This document shows positions 44,324 to 54,026 of a stretch of 64,000 bases of DNA, in pieces (the first letter of the stretch is position 1; every line of letters begins with the position of its first letter). The stretch comes from Capnocytophaga sp. ARDL2 (GTDB lineage: Bacteria > Bacteroidota > Bacteroidia > Flavobacteriales > Flavobacteriaceae): contig NZ_CP168034.1 of NCBI RefSeq assembly GCF_041530365.1, forward strand, positions 2,232,001 through 2,296,000. Direction: 5' to 3'. The notes beneath the pieces are model-generated. The model made no database searches. It saw nothing but the letters and a program-made list of their open reading frames with translations, and was not told the origin of the DNA. A program made the position numbers and the translations under genes.

Positions 44324-45277
44324 TTAATTCTGCACAGGCTCTGTATAAGGAATATTTTTCTTTCCGAAAACCGACAAATTGATGTATCGTTTAGGATTTA
44401 ATTTCAAATCTTCCAACAATTGTCCTAATTCTTTTGATGCTTTTTCCAAATTGTTGTACAATTTTTCGTCTTTCAACAATTTTCCTGCACTACCTGATCC
44501 GCTATTCAAATCACTAATCATTTTGTTTAGACTAACCGAAGTTGCCTCTAAATTATTAATGATTTTTTGCAATTTTTCGATTTCAATTTTTTCTAATTGT
44601 GTTGAAAACTGAGCTAAATTGTTTGACGATTTATTAAAATCCGCCATGATATTATTCAATTTTGGTTGATTAGACGCTACCATATTATCTACTTTTGAAG
44701 TCATCGCATTTACATTTTGCATACTTTGGTTCAAATTAGCAATAGCATCTTGCAAATTCTTTTGAGTAGTGGGGGTTAAAATATTATTTACATTGAACAA
44801 CAAACTGTTTACATTAGTCATCACTTGATCCAATTTTGCCATTAATGGATCGGCTTTTGCACCTAAATTGTCTATCAACCCATTTTGAGAACCATTGGCA
44901 AAGAAATCTCCACTTTGTGCCAATTCTTTACTTGTACGATCTATATCCAAAAAGATTTGTTTGTCGCCCAACATCGATGGAGCATACATTACAGCTTTGG
45001 TGTTTTTTGTGATTTCCATAGGATTGTTTACTGCTAATTCTACTACCAACGAACCATCATTGGGTTGTAAATCAATTTTGCTCACACGACCAACGACCAA
45101 TCCGTTTACTGTAACTTTTGATGCCGTGGTCAATCCTTCTACATTGTCATATTTAACATAAAATTTTCGAGTGGAGCTAAATAAATCATTTCCTCTCAAA
45201 AATGAAATTCCCCATAATAATAACGCAAAAGATACAACGACTAATATTCCTGTTTTTAATTCTTTACTTACTTTCAT
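44324..45277 (-). CDS. MCE/MlaD-family lipid transport protein
   Basis: The 317-residue protein has one N-terminal membrane helix (TGILVVVSFALLLWGISFLRG). An MCE domain spans about residues 36-115 (YVKYDNVEGLTTASKVTVNGLVVGRVSKIDL) and a long helical C-terminal region (150-285) follows. MCE proteins form hexameric rings that carry phospholipids between membranes. In this operon it follows the amidase by 18 bases, an arrangement seen in Flavobacteriia. The MlaE/MlaF permease and ATPase are not nearby. Confidence 0.9.
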   Translation of the reverse strand: MKVSKELKTGILVVVSFALLLWGISFLRGNDLFSSTRKFYVKYDNVEGLTTASKVTVNGLVVGRVSKIDLQPNDGSLVVELAVNNPMEITKNTKAVMYAPSMLGDKQIFLDIDRTSKELAQSGDFFANGSQNGLIDNLGAKADPLMAKLDQVMTNVNSLLFNVNNILTPTTQKNLQDAIANLNQSMQNVNAMTSKVDNMVASNQPKLNNIMADFNKSSNNLAQFSTQLEKIEIEKLQKIINNLEATSVSLNKMISDLNSGSGSAGKLLKDEKLYNNLEKASKELGQLLEDLKLNPKRYINLSVFGKKNIPYTEPVQN

Positions 45278-45295
45278 TATTTTGTTTTTGTTTTT

Positions 45296-46468
45296 TTATT
45301 TCAACGCATCTTGTACACTTACTTTCTTACCATTTTTAAACGCGACTAAAAAAGCAGAAGAATGTCCTGCGTTTTTAGCTTCTTCTAACGCTTTTCGGGT
45401 ATAATTGATGTCTGTTGACTCTCCGTAATAATATTTATACATATTACCTTCCTTCTCAGATTTTACATCTCTCAAGCCTTTGAAGTTTTGAGGTGAAGTT
45501 TCCGTTTGCTTACTTGATGCTGCCAATTGCACTTTGAAAATCACACCAACTTTTGTAACCTCAGCAGGTTTAGTCAACTCAATAGATGTTTTTTTTGCTT
45601 CTTGAACTTTTTCTTCTTCTGGTTTTACCACAATATTATCAAGATTGCTTACTACTACTTCACGCCTTGCCGCTGCATCTCTTATTTCTTTGTCTGAAAT
45701 TGTAGCTGTATGATGGTTCTGACGTTTATATTCCAATATAGCCAATGCGATGGCTTGAGCAATTTCATTTTGACCTACTTCTGAATTTAGATATTCTCCT
45801 TCTTCTCTATTGGAAATAAATCCTATTTCTACCAATACACTCGGCATAAATGCACCATGTAACACCCAAAAAGGTCCTTGTTTTACTCCTCTATTTTTTC
45901 TTCCAATATCATCGGTAGATTTTCTTTGAATTTTTGCTGCCAATTCAATGCTTTGAGCCATGTTCAACTCTTGTTGTAATGTCAATCCTAAAACCGAAGA
46001 AGGGTTGTTAGGGTCAAAGCCTGCATAGGTAGTTTTATAATCTTTTTCTAATACAATTACAGCATTTTCTTTCTTTGCAACTTCCATATTAGATTTATTT
46101 TTGTCTGTACCCATTACAAAGGTTTCGGTACCATAAGGTTCGGTGTTGTTTACAGCATTTGCGTGAATAGATACAAATACATCTGCCTTTTCTCTATTGG
46201 CAAGCTGGCTACGTTCGTACAATTCTACAAACACATCGTTTCTACGCGTACAAACCACCGTAATACTCTTGTCTTTTTTCAACAATTGTTCAACTTTTAA
46301 GGCAACTTTCAAGACTATATTTTTTTCAATCAAATGACCACGGGTAGCTCCAAAATCTTTACCTCCATGTCCAGGATCTAAAACTACTTTGAAATTTTGA
46401 GCATTTGCCTCTATACACAAAAGACACAATGCACCTCCCAATATTCCTTTTATTTTTCTAAATATCAT
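45296..46468 (-). CDS. N-acetylmuramoyl-L-alanine amidase with SPOR domain
   Basis: The enzyme cleaves the amide bond between MurNAc and the stem peptide and acts in cell separation. A signal peptide (to about IEANAQ, residue 24) is followed by an Amidase_3 domain with zinc-site motifs VVLDPGHGGKDFGATRG, VFVSIHANAVNNTEPYGTETFVMG and MPSVLVEIGFISNREEG. A C-terminal SPOR-like segment (VIFKVQLAASSKQTETSPQNF to about residue 390) should target it to denuded septal peptidoglycan. It is upstream of the MCE gene and divergent from lptD. Confidence 0.93.
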   Translation of the reverse strand: MIFRKIKGILGGALCLLCIEANAQNFKVVLDPGHGGKDFGATRGHLIEKNIVLKVALKVEQLLKKDKSITVVCTRRNDVFVELYERSQLANREKADVFVSIHANAVNNTEPYGTETFVMGTDKNKSNMEVAKKENAVIVLEKDYKTTYAGFDPNNPSSVLGLTLQQELNMAQSIELAAKIQRKSTDDIGRKNRGVKQGPFWVLHGAFMPSVLVEIGFISNREEGEYLNSEVGQNEIAQAIALAILEYKRQNHHTATISDKEIRDAAARREVVVSNLDNIVVKPEEEKVQEAKKTSIELTKPAEVTKVGVIFKVQLAASSKQTETSPQNFKGLRDVKSEKEGNMYKYYYGESTDINYTRKALEEAKNAGHSSAFLVAFKNGKKVSVQDALK

Positions 46469-46577
46469 CTGTTGTAAATTTTGGTATTATTTTATTGTTA
46501 GAATAACTGATTTTTGACGTAACTTTGAACCCACAAAAGTTCAAAAAATACATTTTACAAAAATACTATTTAATATC

Positions 46578-49244
46578 TTGCAAACAAAAGTAATATATAT
46601 CGTTTTTTATATCCTTATGATGTTTTTTTCACTTTTCAAAAGTTTTGGACAAGTGAAAAACGACTCTTTAAAAGCGTTTACAGCTGAAAGTAAGAAAGAT
46701 ACAATTGCTATTTTTTCTTCAAATGATTCTACACAAGCTAAAAATATTAACAAAAACAAACAAAAATTAACAGATTTAGTCTATCGAAAAGCCAAAGGCT
46801 ATGAGAAATTGAATCAGAAAAAAAAGCAAGTAACCTTATTTGATGAAGCTGTATTCAAGTATCAAGAATATGAATTGAACGCAGGTATCATTGTTTATGA
46901 CTACGCAAAAGAAGAATTATATGCTGGGAGAATTCCCGATTCTTTGGGTAAAATGACGCAACACCCAGTTTTTAAACAAGGAAATCAAGTTGTAGAACCT
47001 GATTCTATTCGTTTTAATATGAAATCAAAGCGTGCTATGGTATGGAATACTCGTACGCAATATGGCGAATTTAACATCAAAGCCGAACGTTCAAAACGAA
47101 TGAATGACTCATTAATTTTTATGAAAAATATCCGATTTACTACGTCTGAAGACGTGGACAATCCGGAATATTATTTTAAAACCAATAAATTAAAAATGAT
47201 TCCTGGAGACAAAGTGGTTACTGGAGCTACTCAAATGGTTGTAGCTGATGTACCTACTCCTGCAGTCTTACCTTTTGCCTTCTTCCCTATTTCTACTCAA
47301 GCGGTTTCTGGTTTTATTATGCCAGCGTTTGGTGATGCCAATGGTAGAGGTTACTATCTGCAAAACGCTGGTTATTATTTGTCTTTTGGCGATAAAGCGG
47401 ATGCTACCATTACTGGAGATTTTTATACCAATGGAAGTTATGCTGTTGGGGTACAATCCTCTTATGCTCAACGTTACCGCTACAATGGTAATGTGAATAT
47501 TCGATACGAAAACATTATCAATTCGGAACTGGGTATGCCTGACTATACCAAGATGAAAAACTATAACATCCAATGGTCACACTCTCAAGACCAAAAAGCA
47601 AATCCTACCTCGAGATTTCAAGCTTCGGTAAACTTGGGAAGTTCTAACTATTTTAGAAATTCGATGAATCAACGAAATTTAGGTTCGAATATGAACAATA
47701 CCCTTTCGTCATCAATTACTTACAATAAAACATTTGAAACGACTCCGCAAGTAAATTTTACTGCGAGTATGAACCATCAACAAAATACCAATACACAACA
47801 AATCTCCATAGGATTGCCAAAAATCCAAGCCAATGTAGATCGTGTCTTTCCTTTTGCTCCAAAAAGTGGTACAAAAAAAGGTGCTATTCAAAATATCAAC
47901 TTGCAATATACGCTGAGAGGAGAAAACAATATTCAAACCACGGATTCTCTATTCTTTAAGCGTGCCATGTTTGATAATTTGAGAAGTGGTTTCAGTCATT
48001 CGATTCCTATTTCTACCAACTTTAAACTCTTGAAATATTTATCAATGAGTATGGCGGGAAATTTTACCGAAAACTGGGTATTTCATACGACAAAAAAGTA
48101 TTTCAATGAAAACGAAAATCGTGTAGTAGAAGAAAGAATCAACGGATTTGATGCTTTTCGTCAATACAACCTTTCTGCCTCAATGGGTACTACTATTTAC
48201 GGTACATTTTTGTTTAAAAAAGGTAGAAAATTCGAAGCCATTCGCCACGTGATTCGTCCACAACTTTCGTACTCATACACTCCGAGTTTTGACCAATATT
48301 ATGATACCTATGCCATAGATGCCAATGGTACTACTATGGAAGAATATACGCGTTTTCAAGGGGGATTGTTTGGCACTCCTAACAAAACAATGTCTAATAT
48401 TGTGTCGATGAATATCGGAAATAATATCGAAGCCAAAGTACGTGATGACAAATCTCCTGAGGGAAAATCTAAGAAAGTTCCGTTGCTCAATTCTTTGAAT
48501 TTTAGCACGAGTTATAATATGACTTCCGATTCGCTGAAATTAGCTCCAATTCGTGTAAGTACAACTAACAATTTCTTTGACAACAAGTTACAATTGACCA
48601 TGAGTACTACGATGGATGCTTACGGAATCAATAACCAAGGGCAGAGAATCAATACGCTCAATATCAAAAATGGTGGTAGTTTGTTTCGTATGACAAGTGC
48701 CAATGCTACGGTAAACTATAGCTTATCAAGCAACGATCCTTTGTTTGGTGGTAACTCTACCAAAGCCAATGACAACAACCAAAATGTACAAAACGGAGGA
48801 CGTGGAGACGACCTTTTTGGACAATCTGTTGACTTGGCTGATCGACGTACTTCGATGTTTGACAATAATAAAAATGAGAATGACGAACCCACTCAATTTT
48901 ATAAAAGTAGTATCCCATGGGATATAAATTTGGCATATTCTGTAACCTATTCCAACAATAATAGAACAGGAGATTTTACCAACAATTCATTGATGTTTTC
49001 TGGAAACATCAATCTGACACCAGCTTGGAAAGTTGGCTTTTCAAGTGGATATGACTTTAAAAACAAAGGTGTTACCTACACACAATTGCGTTTTGAACGA
49101 GATTTGAAATCATGGCGTATGGATTTTTCATGGATTCCAACAGGATATTACAAACAGTGGACATTCTTTATCGGAATCAAATCAACTGTGCTTCAAGACA
49201 TCAAATACGAAAAACGAAATACAGCAGATAGGAGGTATAATTAA
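46578..49244 (+). CDS. LptD-like LPS assembly outer-membrane protein
   Basis: The 888-residue product begins with a signal peptide (to about FKSFGQ). The best start is a TTG at 46578, because it gives a full signal (MQTKVIYIVFYILMMFFSLF); an ATG at 46617 would leave only 12 residues of it. The N-terminal part (ELNAGIIVYDYAKEELYAGR..., FNIKAERSKRMNDSLIFMKNI) resembles the OstA-like beta-jellyroll, and the remainder from about 200 on is a beta barrel. The family inserts lipopolysaccharide into the outer membrane, with LptE and the Lpt export chain. The last residues do not end in a clear C-terminal aromatic. Confidence 0.85.
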   Translation: MQTKVIYIVFYILMMFFSLFKSFGQVKNDSLKAFTAESKKDTIAIFSSNDSTQAKNINKNKQKLTDLVYRKAKGYEKLNQKKKQVTLFDEAVFKYQEYELNAGIIVYDYAKEELYAGRIPDSLGKMTQHPVFKQGNQVVEPDSIRFNMKSKRAMVWNTRTQYGEFNIKAERSKRMNDSLIFMKNIRFTTSEDVDNPEYYFKTNKLKMIPGDKVVTGATQMVVADVPTPAVLPFAFFPISTQAVSGFIMPAFGDANGRGYYLQNAGYYLSFGDKADATITGDFYTNGSYAVGVQSSYAQRYRYNGNVNIRYENIINSELGMPDYTKMKNYNIQWSHSQDQKANPTSRFQASVNLGSSNYFRNSMNQRNLGSNMNNTLSSSITYNKTFETTPQVNFTASMNHQQNTNTQQISIGLPKIQANVDRVFPFAPKSGTKKGAIQNINLQYTLRGENNIQTTDSLFFKRAMFDNLRSGFSHSIPISTNFKLLKYLSMSMAGNFTENWVFHTTKKYFNENENRVVEERINGFDAFRQYNLSASMGTTIYGTFLFKKGRKFEAIRHVIRPQLSYSYTPSFDQYYDTYAIDANGTTMEEYTRFQGGLFGTPNKTMSNIVSMNIGNNIEAKVRDDKSPEGKSKKVPLLNSLNFSTSYNMTSDSLKLAPIRVSTTNNFFDNKLQLTMSTTMDAYGINNQGQRINTLNIKNGGSLFRMTSANATVNYSLSSNDPLFGGNSTKANDNNQNVQNGGRGDDLFGQSVDLADRRTSMFDNNKNENDEPTQFYKSSIPWDINLAYSVTYSNNNRTGDFTNNSLMFSGNINLTPAWKVGFSSGYDFKNKGVTYTQLRFERDLKSWRMDFSWIPTGYYKQWTFFIGIKSTVLQDIKYEKRNTADRRYN

Positions 49245-49315
49245 CTCCCATAAAAGTGAAATAAGTACAAAATATTAAGAAATGTGCTAATGCGATGATT
49301 TGGAAATTTGAAAAT

Positions 49316-49339
49316 GTCAATTCGACGAAAGGAGAAATC
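49316..49339. repeat. Dispersed GTCAATTCGACGAAAGGAGA repeat
   Basis: GTCAATTCGACGAAAGGAGA followed by AATC matches the complement of 40991-41014 and is related to the pair flanking the GIY-YIG relic. Confidence 0.65.
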
Positions 49340-49427
49340 TTTATATTTCCATATTATCAAATCTCTAAATCCCTGCCCCATCTAATAAGGGGTCTAAATG
49401 CCGTAAGACACCAAATATTTATATAGT

Positions 49428-49808
49428 ATGAAAAAAATCATCAATTCAGACAAAGCTCCAAGTCCGATTGGACCGTACAATCACTCAGTACAAGTAGGAG
49501 ATTTTTTATTTATCTCAGGACAAATTCCTTTCAACCAAGCGAAAAACGAATTGGTTACTTCGGGGATTCAAGATGAAACAAAACAAGTAATGGAAAACCT
49601 CAGTGCTATCATTGGAGAGGCTGGTTTTACTTTTGAACAAGCGGTAAAAGCGACCATTTTTATCCGTGATATGGACAATTTTTCTCTAATAAACGAAGTA
49701 TATGGAAGTTATTTTACATCTGAAACAGCTCCAGCTCGTGAATGTGTACAAGTAGAAAAATTGCCAAGAAATGTTAATGTAGAAATTTCAATGATTTTGC
49801 ACAAATAA
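49428..49808 (+). CDS. ridA: RidA-family enamine/imine deaminase
   Basis: RidA hydrolyses reactive 2-aminoacrylate and related imines formed by PLP enzymes. The 126 residues show APSPIGPYNHSVQVGDFLFISGQIPFN at the start, the key arginine in ETAPARECVQVEKLPRNVNVEI (near 105), and ATIFIRDMDNFSLINEVYGSYF. It works as a cytoplasmic trimer. It stands alone, with its own terminator. Confidence 0.93.
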   Translation: MKKIINSDKAPSPIGPYNHSVQVGDFLFISGQIPFNQAKNELVTSGIQDETKQVMENLSAIIGEAGFTFEQAVKATIFIRDMDNFSLINEVYGSYFTSETAPARECVQVEKLPRNVNVEISMILHK

Positions 49809-49834
49809 TCAGTTTTTTATATTAATTCATAAAA

Positions 49835-49865
49835 AAGACCGTCCGAGAGGACGGTCTTTTTTTAC
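49835..49865. terminator. Bidirectional terminator between ridA and the TonB receptor
   Basis: AAAGACCGTCC (49835-49845) and GGACGGTCTTT (49850-49860) form an 11-bp stem with a 4-base loop, flanked by A and T runs. Confidence 0.92.
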
Positions 49866-49867
49866 TA

Positions 49868-52036
49868 TTAAAACTTCAACGAAACTCCTGCTAAGAAGTT
49901 GAATTGTGCTTGTGGATAATATCCCGAAACTCTTTTGGTTTCAATTGTTCCAGGATTTGACCAGTCGTCATCAAATGTGTAGAAATATCCGTTGGAAATG
50001 TATTTTCTACCCAAAAGATTGTTGAACATCAAATTAAAATCTACTTGTTTGATGTAGCGTTCTGGCTTCCACGAATAATTAAACACCAAATCATTGGTAA
50101 AATAATTATTCAATACTGATTTATCATCTTTGGTATTGCTCATGTATTGTTTTCCAACATACTTTGGTATCCAAGTGATTTGCCAATTGTCTTTTTTATA
50201 GGCTATGCTACCTCCTGCAATCACATTTGGTGAAAAAGCAATCGGTGTATTTCCTAAATGCTGAATCACTCCATCAATCGAAGCCTTGAAATCGATATTT
50301 TTGTTGTCGCTTATCGCTACATTCGGTGCAAAAATCCAATTTTCTGCTAAAGGAATATAGGCATCGATTTCTACACCCAAACGGTAACTGTCTCCACTGT
50401 TTTGACGAATCGGTGCACCTGTATCGCTCAATGCCCCTGTCAGTACCAGTTGGTTTTTGTACCTCATATAATACACATTGACATTCACAGCTTGTTGTCT
50501 GTCGTTTTGGAAACGGTATCCTACCTCAAAATCGTTCAATCGTTCTGGTACTGGATTTCCATTTTTATAATCCTCACGGTTGGGTTCGCGATTGGCCCTT
50601 GCAAACGACGCATATACTTGTTGTGTATTGTCAATTGTATAAGTCGCCCCAACTTTTGGATTGAAAAAACGGAATGTATCATTTACATTTCCTGTTTCTT
50701 TTCCATTGGCTGTATAACCTACTTTTCGATATTGCAAATCTCCGTAAAATACAAAATCATTGACAAACCAAGTGGCTTTTACAAAAGTATTGAAATCATT
50801 TTTAGTAGAATTGTCAAAATAATATTGTTGTTTGTAATCCAATTCCACTGGTTCTTTTACCCACAACACCTCTCCAAAGTGATCGCCTTTGTATCTATTG
50901 GCAGCAGCACCTACAATTACTTCAACATCTTGAGTAGTGTATTGAGCCGATGATGTAAATCCGTAAAAATCATTGTCGAGGTATTTTCTCTGAATCAAAT
51001 CACTTCGTTTTACCTCTTCCCCATTGATTGTCAACCCTTGAATACCGTAATTAGACAATTTTCGGTCTAATTTATAATTTTCATAATATCCATAACCTTT
51101 GGTATAGTGCAAAGCAAAGTTTGTACGCCAATTGCTCGACCATTTTTCACTCCAATGCAATTGATAATGATCTTGCCAATAGTTGTCGGTTTCGTTGTCG
51201 TAAAACTTCATAGTTCCATCCGCGTCATAATATACCCCACCCGAATTGAATGTACGACCGTGTTTATCAATTTCCTTTTGAGTAGCACCATTCCATGCTT
51301 GGTAGGTTTGTTGTTTTCCACCAAAAGTCAAGGCTTTGATCAATGTACCTTTGTTGATAAAAGTTCCCTGCAAGAAATAAGATGACATATCTGCCCACGC
51401 ACGGTCTATATAACCATCTGAGTTCAATTTTGAGATTCGTCCTTGAAATTCTATGGTATTATTGAGCAATCCAGACGAAAATTTCAAAGTGTGTTTTCTA
51501 GTATTGAAACTACCAAATGAATTACTAATTTCGGCATATGGGTCATACGAAAACCCATCTGTCAATAAATTTAAACTCGCACCAAAAGCACCAGCTCCAT
51601 TAGTCGAAGTACCTACTCCTCTTTGCAACTGAATGTTTTGTACAGAAGAAACAAAATCTGGCATATTTACCCAAAAAGTTCCATGAGATTCCGAATCATT
51701 GTAGGCAATACCGTTGAGTGTAACATTGACACGCGTAGCATCACTACCTCTCACACGGATTCCTGTATATCCCACGCCATTACCAGCATCAGTAGTCGTT
51801 ACCACCGACGGCAATACATTAAGCAACACAGGTATATCTTGTCCCAAATTGCGTTTTTCGAGTTCTTTTTTGTCAAGGTTGGAATATGCAATAGGTGTAT
51901 TTTTATCTGCTCGTACAGCTTTTACGATGATTTCTTCAAGCACTTCAACTTCATCATCTTTTTCTACCTCTTGAGCATAAAAATTACTTTGAGCTATCAT
52001 ACATAAGACAGCTAGAAAAATGTACTTTTTATTCAT
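49868..52036 (-). CDS. TonB-dependent receptor, predicted thiamin transporter
   Basis: The 722-residue protein has a signal peptide (to about FYAQ, residue 21). A short TonB-box-like segment (VLEEIIVKA) follows. The plug domain at about residues 45-160 contains GIRVRGSDATRVNVTLNGIAYNDSESHGTFWV and GVGTSTNGAGAFGASLNL. The 22-strand barrel ends in FNFLAGVSLKF, with a C-terminal phenylalanine. Because a TPP riboswitch precedes it, the substrate is probably thiamin or a thiamin precursor; this is inference from regulation. It lies alone on the minus strand and lacks an N-terminal carboxypeptidase-like domain. Confidence 0.9.
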   Translation of the reverse strand: MNKKYIFLAVLCMIAQSNFYAQEVEKDDEVEVLEEIIVKAVRADKNTPIAYSNLDKKELEKRNLGQDIPVLLNVLPSVVTTTDAGNGVGYTGIRVRGSDATRVNVTLNGIAYNDSESHGTFWVNMPDFVSSVQNIQLQRGVGTSTNGAGAFGASLNLLTDGFSYDPYAEISNSFGSFNTRKHTLKFSSGLLNNTIEFQGRISKLNSDGYIDRAWADMSSYFLQGTFINKGTLIKALTFGGKQQTYQAWNGATQKEIDKHGRTFNSGGVYYDADGTMKFYDNETDNYWQDHYQLHWSEKWSSNWRTNFALHYTKGYGYYENYKLDRKLSNYGIQGLTINGEEVKRSDLIQRKYLDNDFYGFTSSAQYTTQDVEVIVGAAANRYKGDHFGEVLWVKEPVELDYKQQYYFDNSTKNDFNTFVKATWFVNDFVFYGDLQYRKVGYTANGKETGNVNDTFRFFNPKVGATYTIDNTQQVYASFARANREPNREDYKNGNPVPERLNDFEVGYRFQNDRQQAVNVNVYYMRYKNQLVLTGALSDTGAPIRQNSGDSYRLGVEIDAYIPLAENWIFAPNVAISDNKNIDFKASIDGVIQHLGNTPIAFSPNVIAGGSIAYKKDNWQITWIPKYVGKQYMSNTKDDKSVLNNYFTNDLVFNYSWKPERYIKQVDFNLMFNNLLGRKYISNGYFYTFDDDWSNPGTIETKRVSGYYPQAQFNFLAGVSLKF

Positions 52037-52130
52037 TATATAAATGTTAAATTAAAAGAAAAGAAGTTACCTAAATATTAGGAAAGATGAAAAATAATTG
52101 TAGTATTATTATCCCAAATAAAATAAACGT

Positions 52131-52202
52131 TTTTCCCTTGACAGCATTACCTGCCCAGGTTCATTGGGTATCATCTCAGCCAATAAATTAGCACCCCTTT
52201 TT
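52131..52202 (-). promoter_or_regulatory. TPP (thiamin pyrophosphate) riboswitch
   Basis: The minus strand reads GGGGTGCTAATT, then GGCTGAGATGATACCC, then GAACCTGGGCAGGTAATGCT and AAGGGA. These match the conserved THI-element positions: the GGGGTGC start, the CTGAGA core, ACCC, GAACCTG and GTAATGC. It ends about 95 bases upstream of the TonB receptor ATG, after a promoter with TATCTTTG. TPP binding would reduce expression. Confidence 0.93.
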
Positions 52203-52211
52203 AAATTGGTG

Positions 52212-52219
52212 CAAAGATA
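52212..52219 (-). promoter_or_regulatory. -7 element of the riboswitch-controlled transcript
   Basis: On the minus strand TATCTTTG matches TAnnTTTG exactly, about 10 bases before the start of the TPP element. Confidence 0.5.
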
Positions 52220-52283
52220 GAAGTTTTGATAATATTTTGAAAGAATAATTAAGAATAATTTTAGATTTAGTAGAAAAACGTTT

Positions 52284-52853
52284 TTACTCCTCAAAAGAGT
52301 TTTTAAATAATTGTTCTATAGCACCAATACCAAAAATATTGATTTTACGAGTACCAATACCTGCAAAAGCATTTTCAGTAATTTTCACTTTATCTTTACA
52401 AAGTACAAATTGAAACTTTTTATAGTCATATTCAAACCATTGCATTTCTTTTTGCTCATAAAAATAGATTGGTAGCATTTGAATTTTTGCCATTTCTACT
52501 GCCCATGCAGTACCTCCTTTTATTTCGATTGGTCGATGAGATGAACGTACAAATTCGCCAATGGCAAACACCTGCTTGACATACTTGATTTGAAACCAAT
52601 TGCGGGCAAGTAATCGATAATATTTTTGGATATGACTACGTTTTAAAACTTCGTTTACTTTGACCACCATTGCTACGCCTTCGTGGTATTCGTCTTCTGT
52701 CAATTCGCGTTTGTGTTCGGAATTGTGAAATTTGGTCTTGTATGAAAATGGCACAACAGCTAATTGGTGAAGTAAAGAAAAGTATTCAAAATACGAATCA
52801 GCCCCTTCTGCTCCACCGGAATAACAAGTTATTTTATTTTTTTTTTTATCCAT
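52284..52853 (-). CDS. SLOG-fold (nucleotide-binding) protein
   Basis: Starting at MDKKKNKITCYSGGAEGADS (ATG at 52851-52853) gives 189 residues. An earlier in-frame start would run into the tRNA gene and is unlikely. The YSGGAEGAD loop near residues 11-19, GGTAWAVEMAK near 113 and FAGIGTRKINIFGIGAI near the end are typical of the SLOG/DprA-like Rossmann fold that binds nucleotide-derived ligands. No catalytic residues for LOG-type phosphohydrolase are obvious. It is a lone minus-strand gene divergent from the initiator tRNA. Function is unknown. Confidence 0.78.
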   Translation of the reverse strand: MDKKKNKITCYSGGAEGADSYFEYFSLLHQLAVVPFSYKTKFHNSEHKRELTEDEYHEGVAMVVKVNEVLKRSHIQKYYRLLARNWFQIKYVKQVFAIGEFVRSSHRPIEIKGGTAWAVEMAKIQMLPIYFYEQKEMQWFEYDYKKFQFVLCKDKVKITENAFAGIGTRKINIFGIGAIEQLFKNSFEE

Positions 52854-52866
52854 TTTCAAAAAAATA

Positions 52867-52897
52867 TTGGTCAGTAAAAATATTTGTCGTATATTTG
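52867..52897 (+). promoter_or_regulatory. Promoter of the initiator tRNA
   Basis: TTGG at 52867-52870 is followed after 19 bases by TATATTTG at 52890-52897, a good TTTG/TAnnTTTG pair 10 bases before the tRNA. Confidence 0.6.
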
Positions 52898-52907
52898 CAT
52901 CAAATAT

Positions 52908-52980
<73 letters not shown>

Positions 52981-53060
52981 CTATGGCTACTCTCCTTTTA
53001 TAGTTGAGTAGTTTTTTTATCTCCATTTTTTCAAGAGATCCTTTTCAAAAATAATAAAAA

Positions 53061-53094
53061 AAGAGGTTAAGTAAAACACTAAACCTCTTTTTTT
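53061..53094 (-). terminator. Terminator of the zinc peptidase gene
   Basis: AAGAGGTTAAGT and ACTAAACCTCTT pair with one mismatch around a short loop, with A and T runs on the flanks, 15 bases beyond the stop codon. Confidence 0.82.
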
Positions 53095-53108
53095 TATATA
53101 AAATCAAT

Positions 53109-53966
53109 TTACAAACTCTTGTAAATTATATCAATATCTCCTACTTTGATATCTCCTGTTTCATAACCTTTCAAGAACCAGTATTTACGCTGTGCCGAAG
53201 TACCATGTGTAAAAGTTTCCGGTTGTACATGTCCATGCATTTTTGATTGGATGGCATCGTCACCAACCGCTTCTGCTGCACTGATGGCTTCTTCTATATC
53301 TCCTGCCTCTAACAAATGCTTATTTCTACTCGCCCAAACGCCTGCATAAAAATCGGCTTGAAGTTCTTGAGCAACAGACAATTTATTGGCTTGTGCTTTT
53401 GAAACACCTTGCTGTGCTTGACGGATTTTTTGATTGATTCCCACCAAAGTTTGCACATGATGTCCTACTTCGTGAGCAATCACATACGCAATGGTAAAAT
53501 CTCCTCTTTTCGCACCAAATCTCGTATGCAATTCTTCAAAAAATCTCAAATCCATATACACCTTATAGTCACCAGGACAATAAAATGGACCTGCTGCTGA
53601 AGTAGCCGAACCACAGGCAGTGTGTACACCGTCATCAAATAAGACCATTCCTGGTTCTTTGTAGGTTTGACCATTTTCTTTAAAAATTTCTATCCAAGTT
53701 TCGTTGTTGTACACAAAAACGGCTTCAGAAAACTGTCCCAAAGTGATTTCCTCACTCGACAATTCTCGTGTTTTTACGGTTTCGTTGTTTGCTCCCCCTT
53801 GCGTTTGTTGAAGAATATTCCCTACCACTTGTCCTGTTTCACCTCCAAATAAAGTGAGTAGTAAGGCTACAATTCCGATGATTCCACCACCCATGATGGC
53901 TTTTCCACCTGTTGAAGTACCTCTACGGTCTTCAAAATTTTTACTTGTTTTTCTTTCCCATTTCAT
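53109..53966 (-). CDS. Neutral zinc metallopeptidase (YpfJ family)
   Basis: The 285-residue protein has one N-terminal membrane helix (GGIIGIVALLLTLFG, near 28-42) and a DUF922/neutral-zinc-type peptidase domain. The zinc motif HEVGHH appears in VIAHEVGHHVQTLVG, and the third-ligand region is AQELQADFYAGVWAS. FYCPGDYKVYMDLRFFEEL is another family block. It is probably anchored in the inner membrane with the catalytic domain in the periplasm. Substrates are unknown. It follows gltA on the same strand, separated by a terminator. Confidence 0.92.
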   Translation of the reverse strand: MKWERKTSKNFEDRRGTSTGGKAIMGGGIIGIVALLLTLFGGETGQVVGNILQQTQGGANNETVKTRELSSEEITLGQFSEAVFVYNNETWIEIFKENGQTYKEPGMVLFDDGVHTACGSATSAAGPFYCPGDYKVYMDLRFFEELHTRFGAKRGDFTIAYVIAHEVGHHVQTLVGINQKIRQAQQGVSKAQANKLSVAQELQADFYAGVWASRNKHLLEAGDIEEAISAAEAVGDDAIQSKMHGHVQPETFTHGTSAQRKYWFLKGYETGDIKVGDIDIIYKSL

Positions 53967-53983
53967 AACTTCACTAGTTAAAA

Positions 53984-54010
53984 AAAGACTGCTCTTATCA
54001 AGCAGTCTTT
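53984..54010 (-). terminator. Terminator of gltA
   Basis: AAAGACTGCT (53984-53993) and AGCAGTCTTT (54001-54010) form a perfect stem, followed on the minus strand by a run of T. Confidence 0.9.
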
Positions 54011-54026
54011 GAGTTATTGAATAATA

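Noticed and set aside
50402..50953. 183-codon plus-strand frame
   Set aside because: Antisense to the TonB receptor barrel; composition is typical of a shadow frame.
52109..52294. Small minus-strand frame upstream of the TonB receptor
   Set aside because: It overlaps the TPP riboswitch and is explained by that RNA structure.
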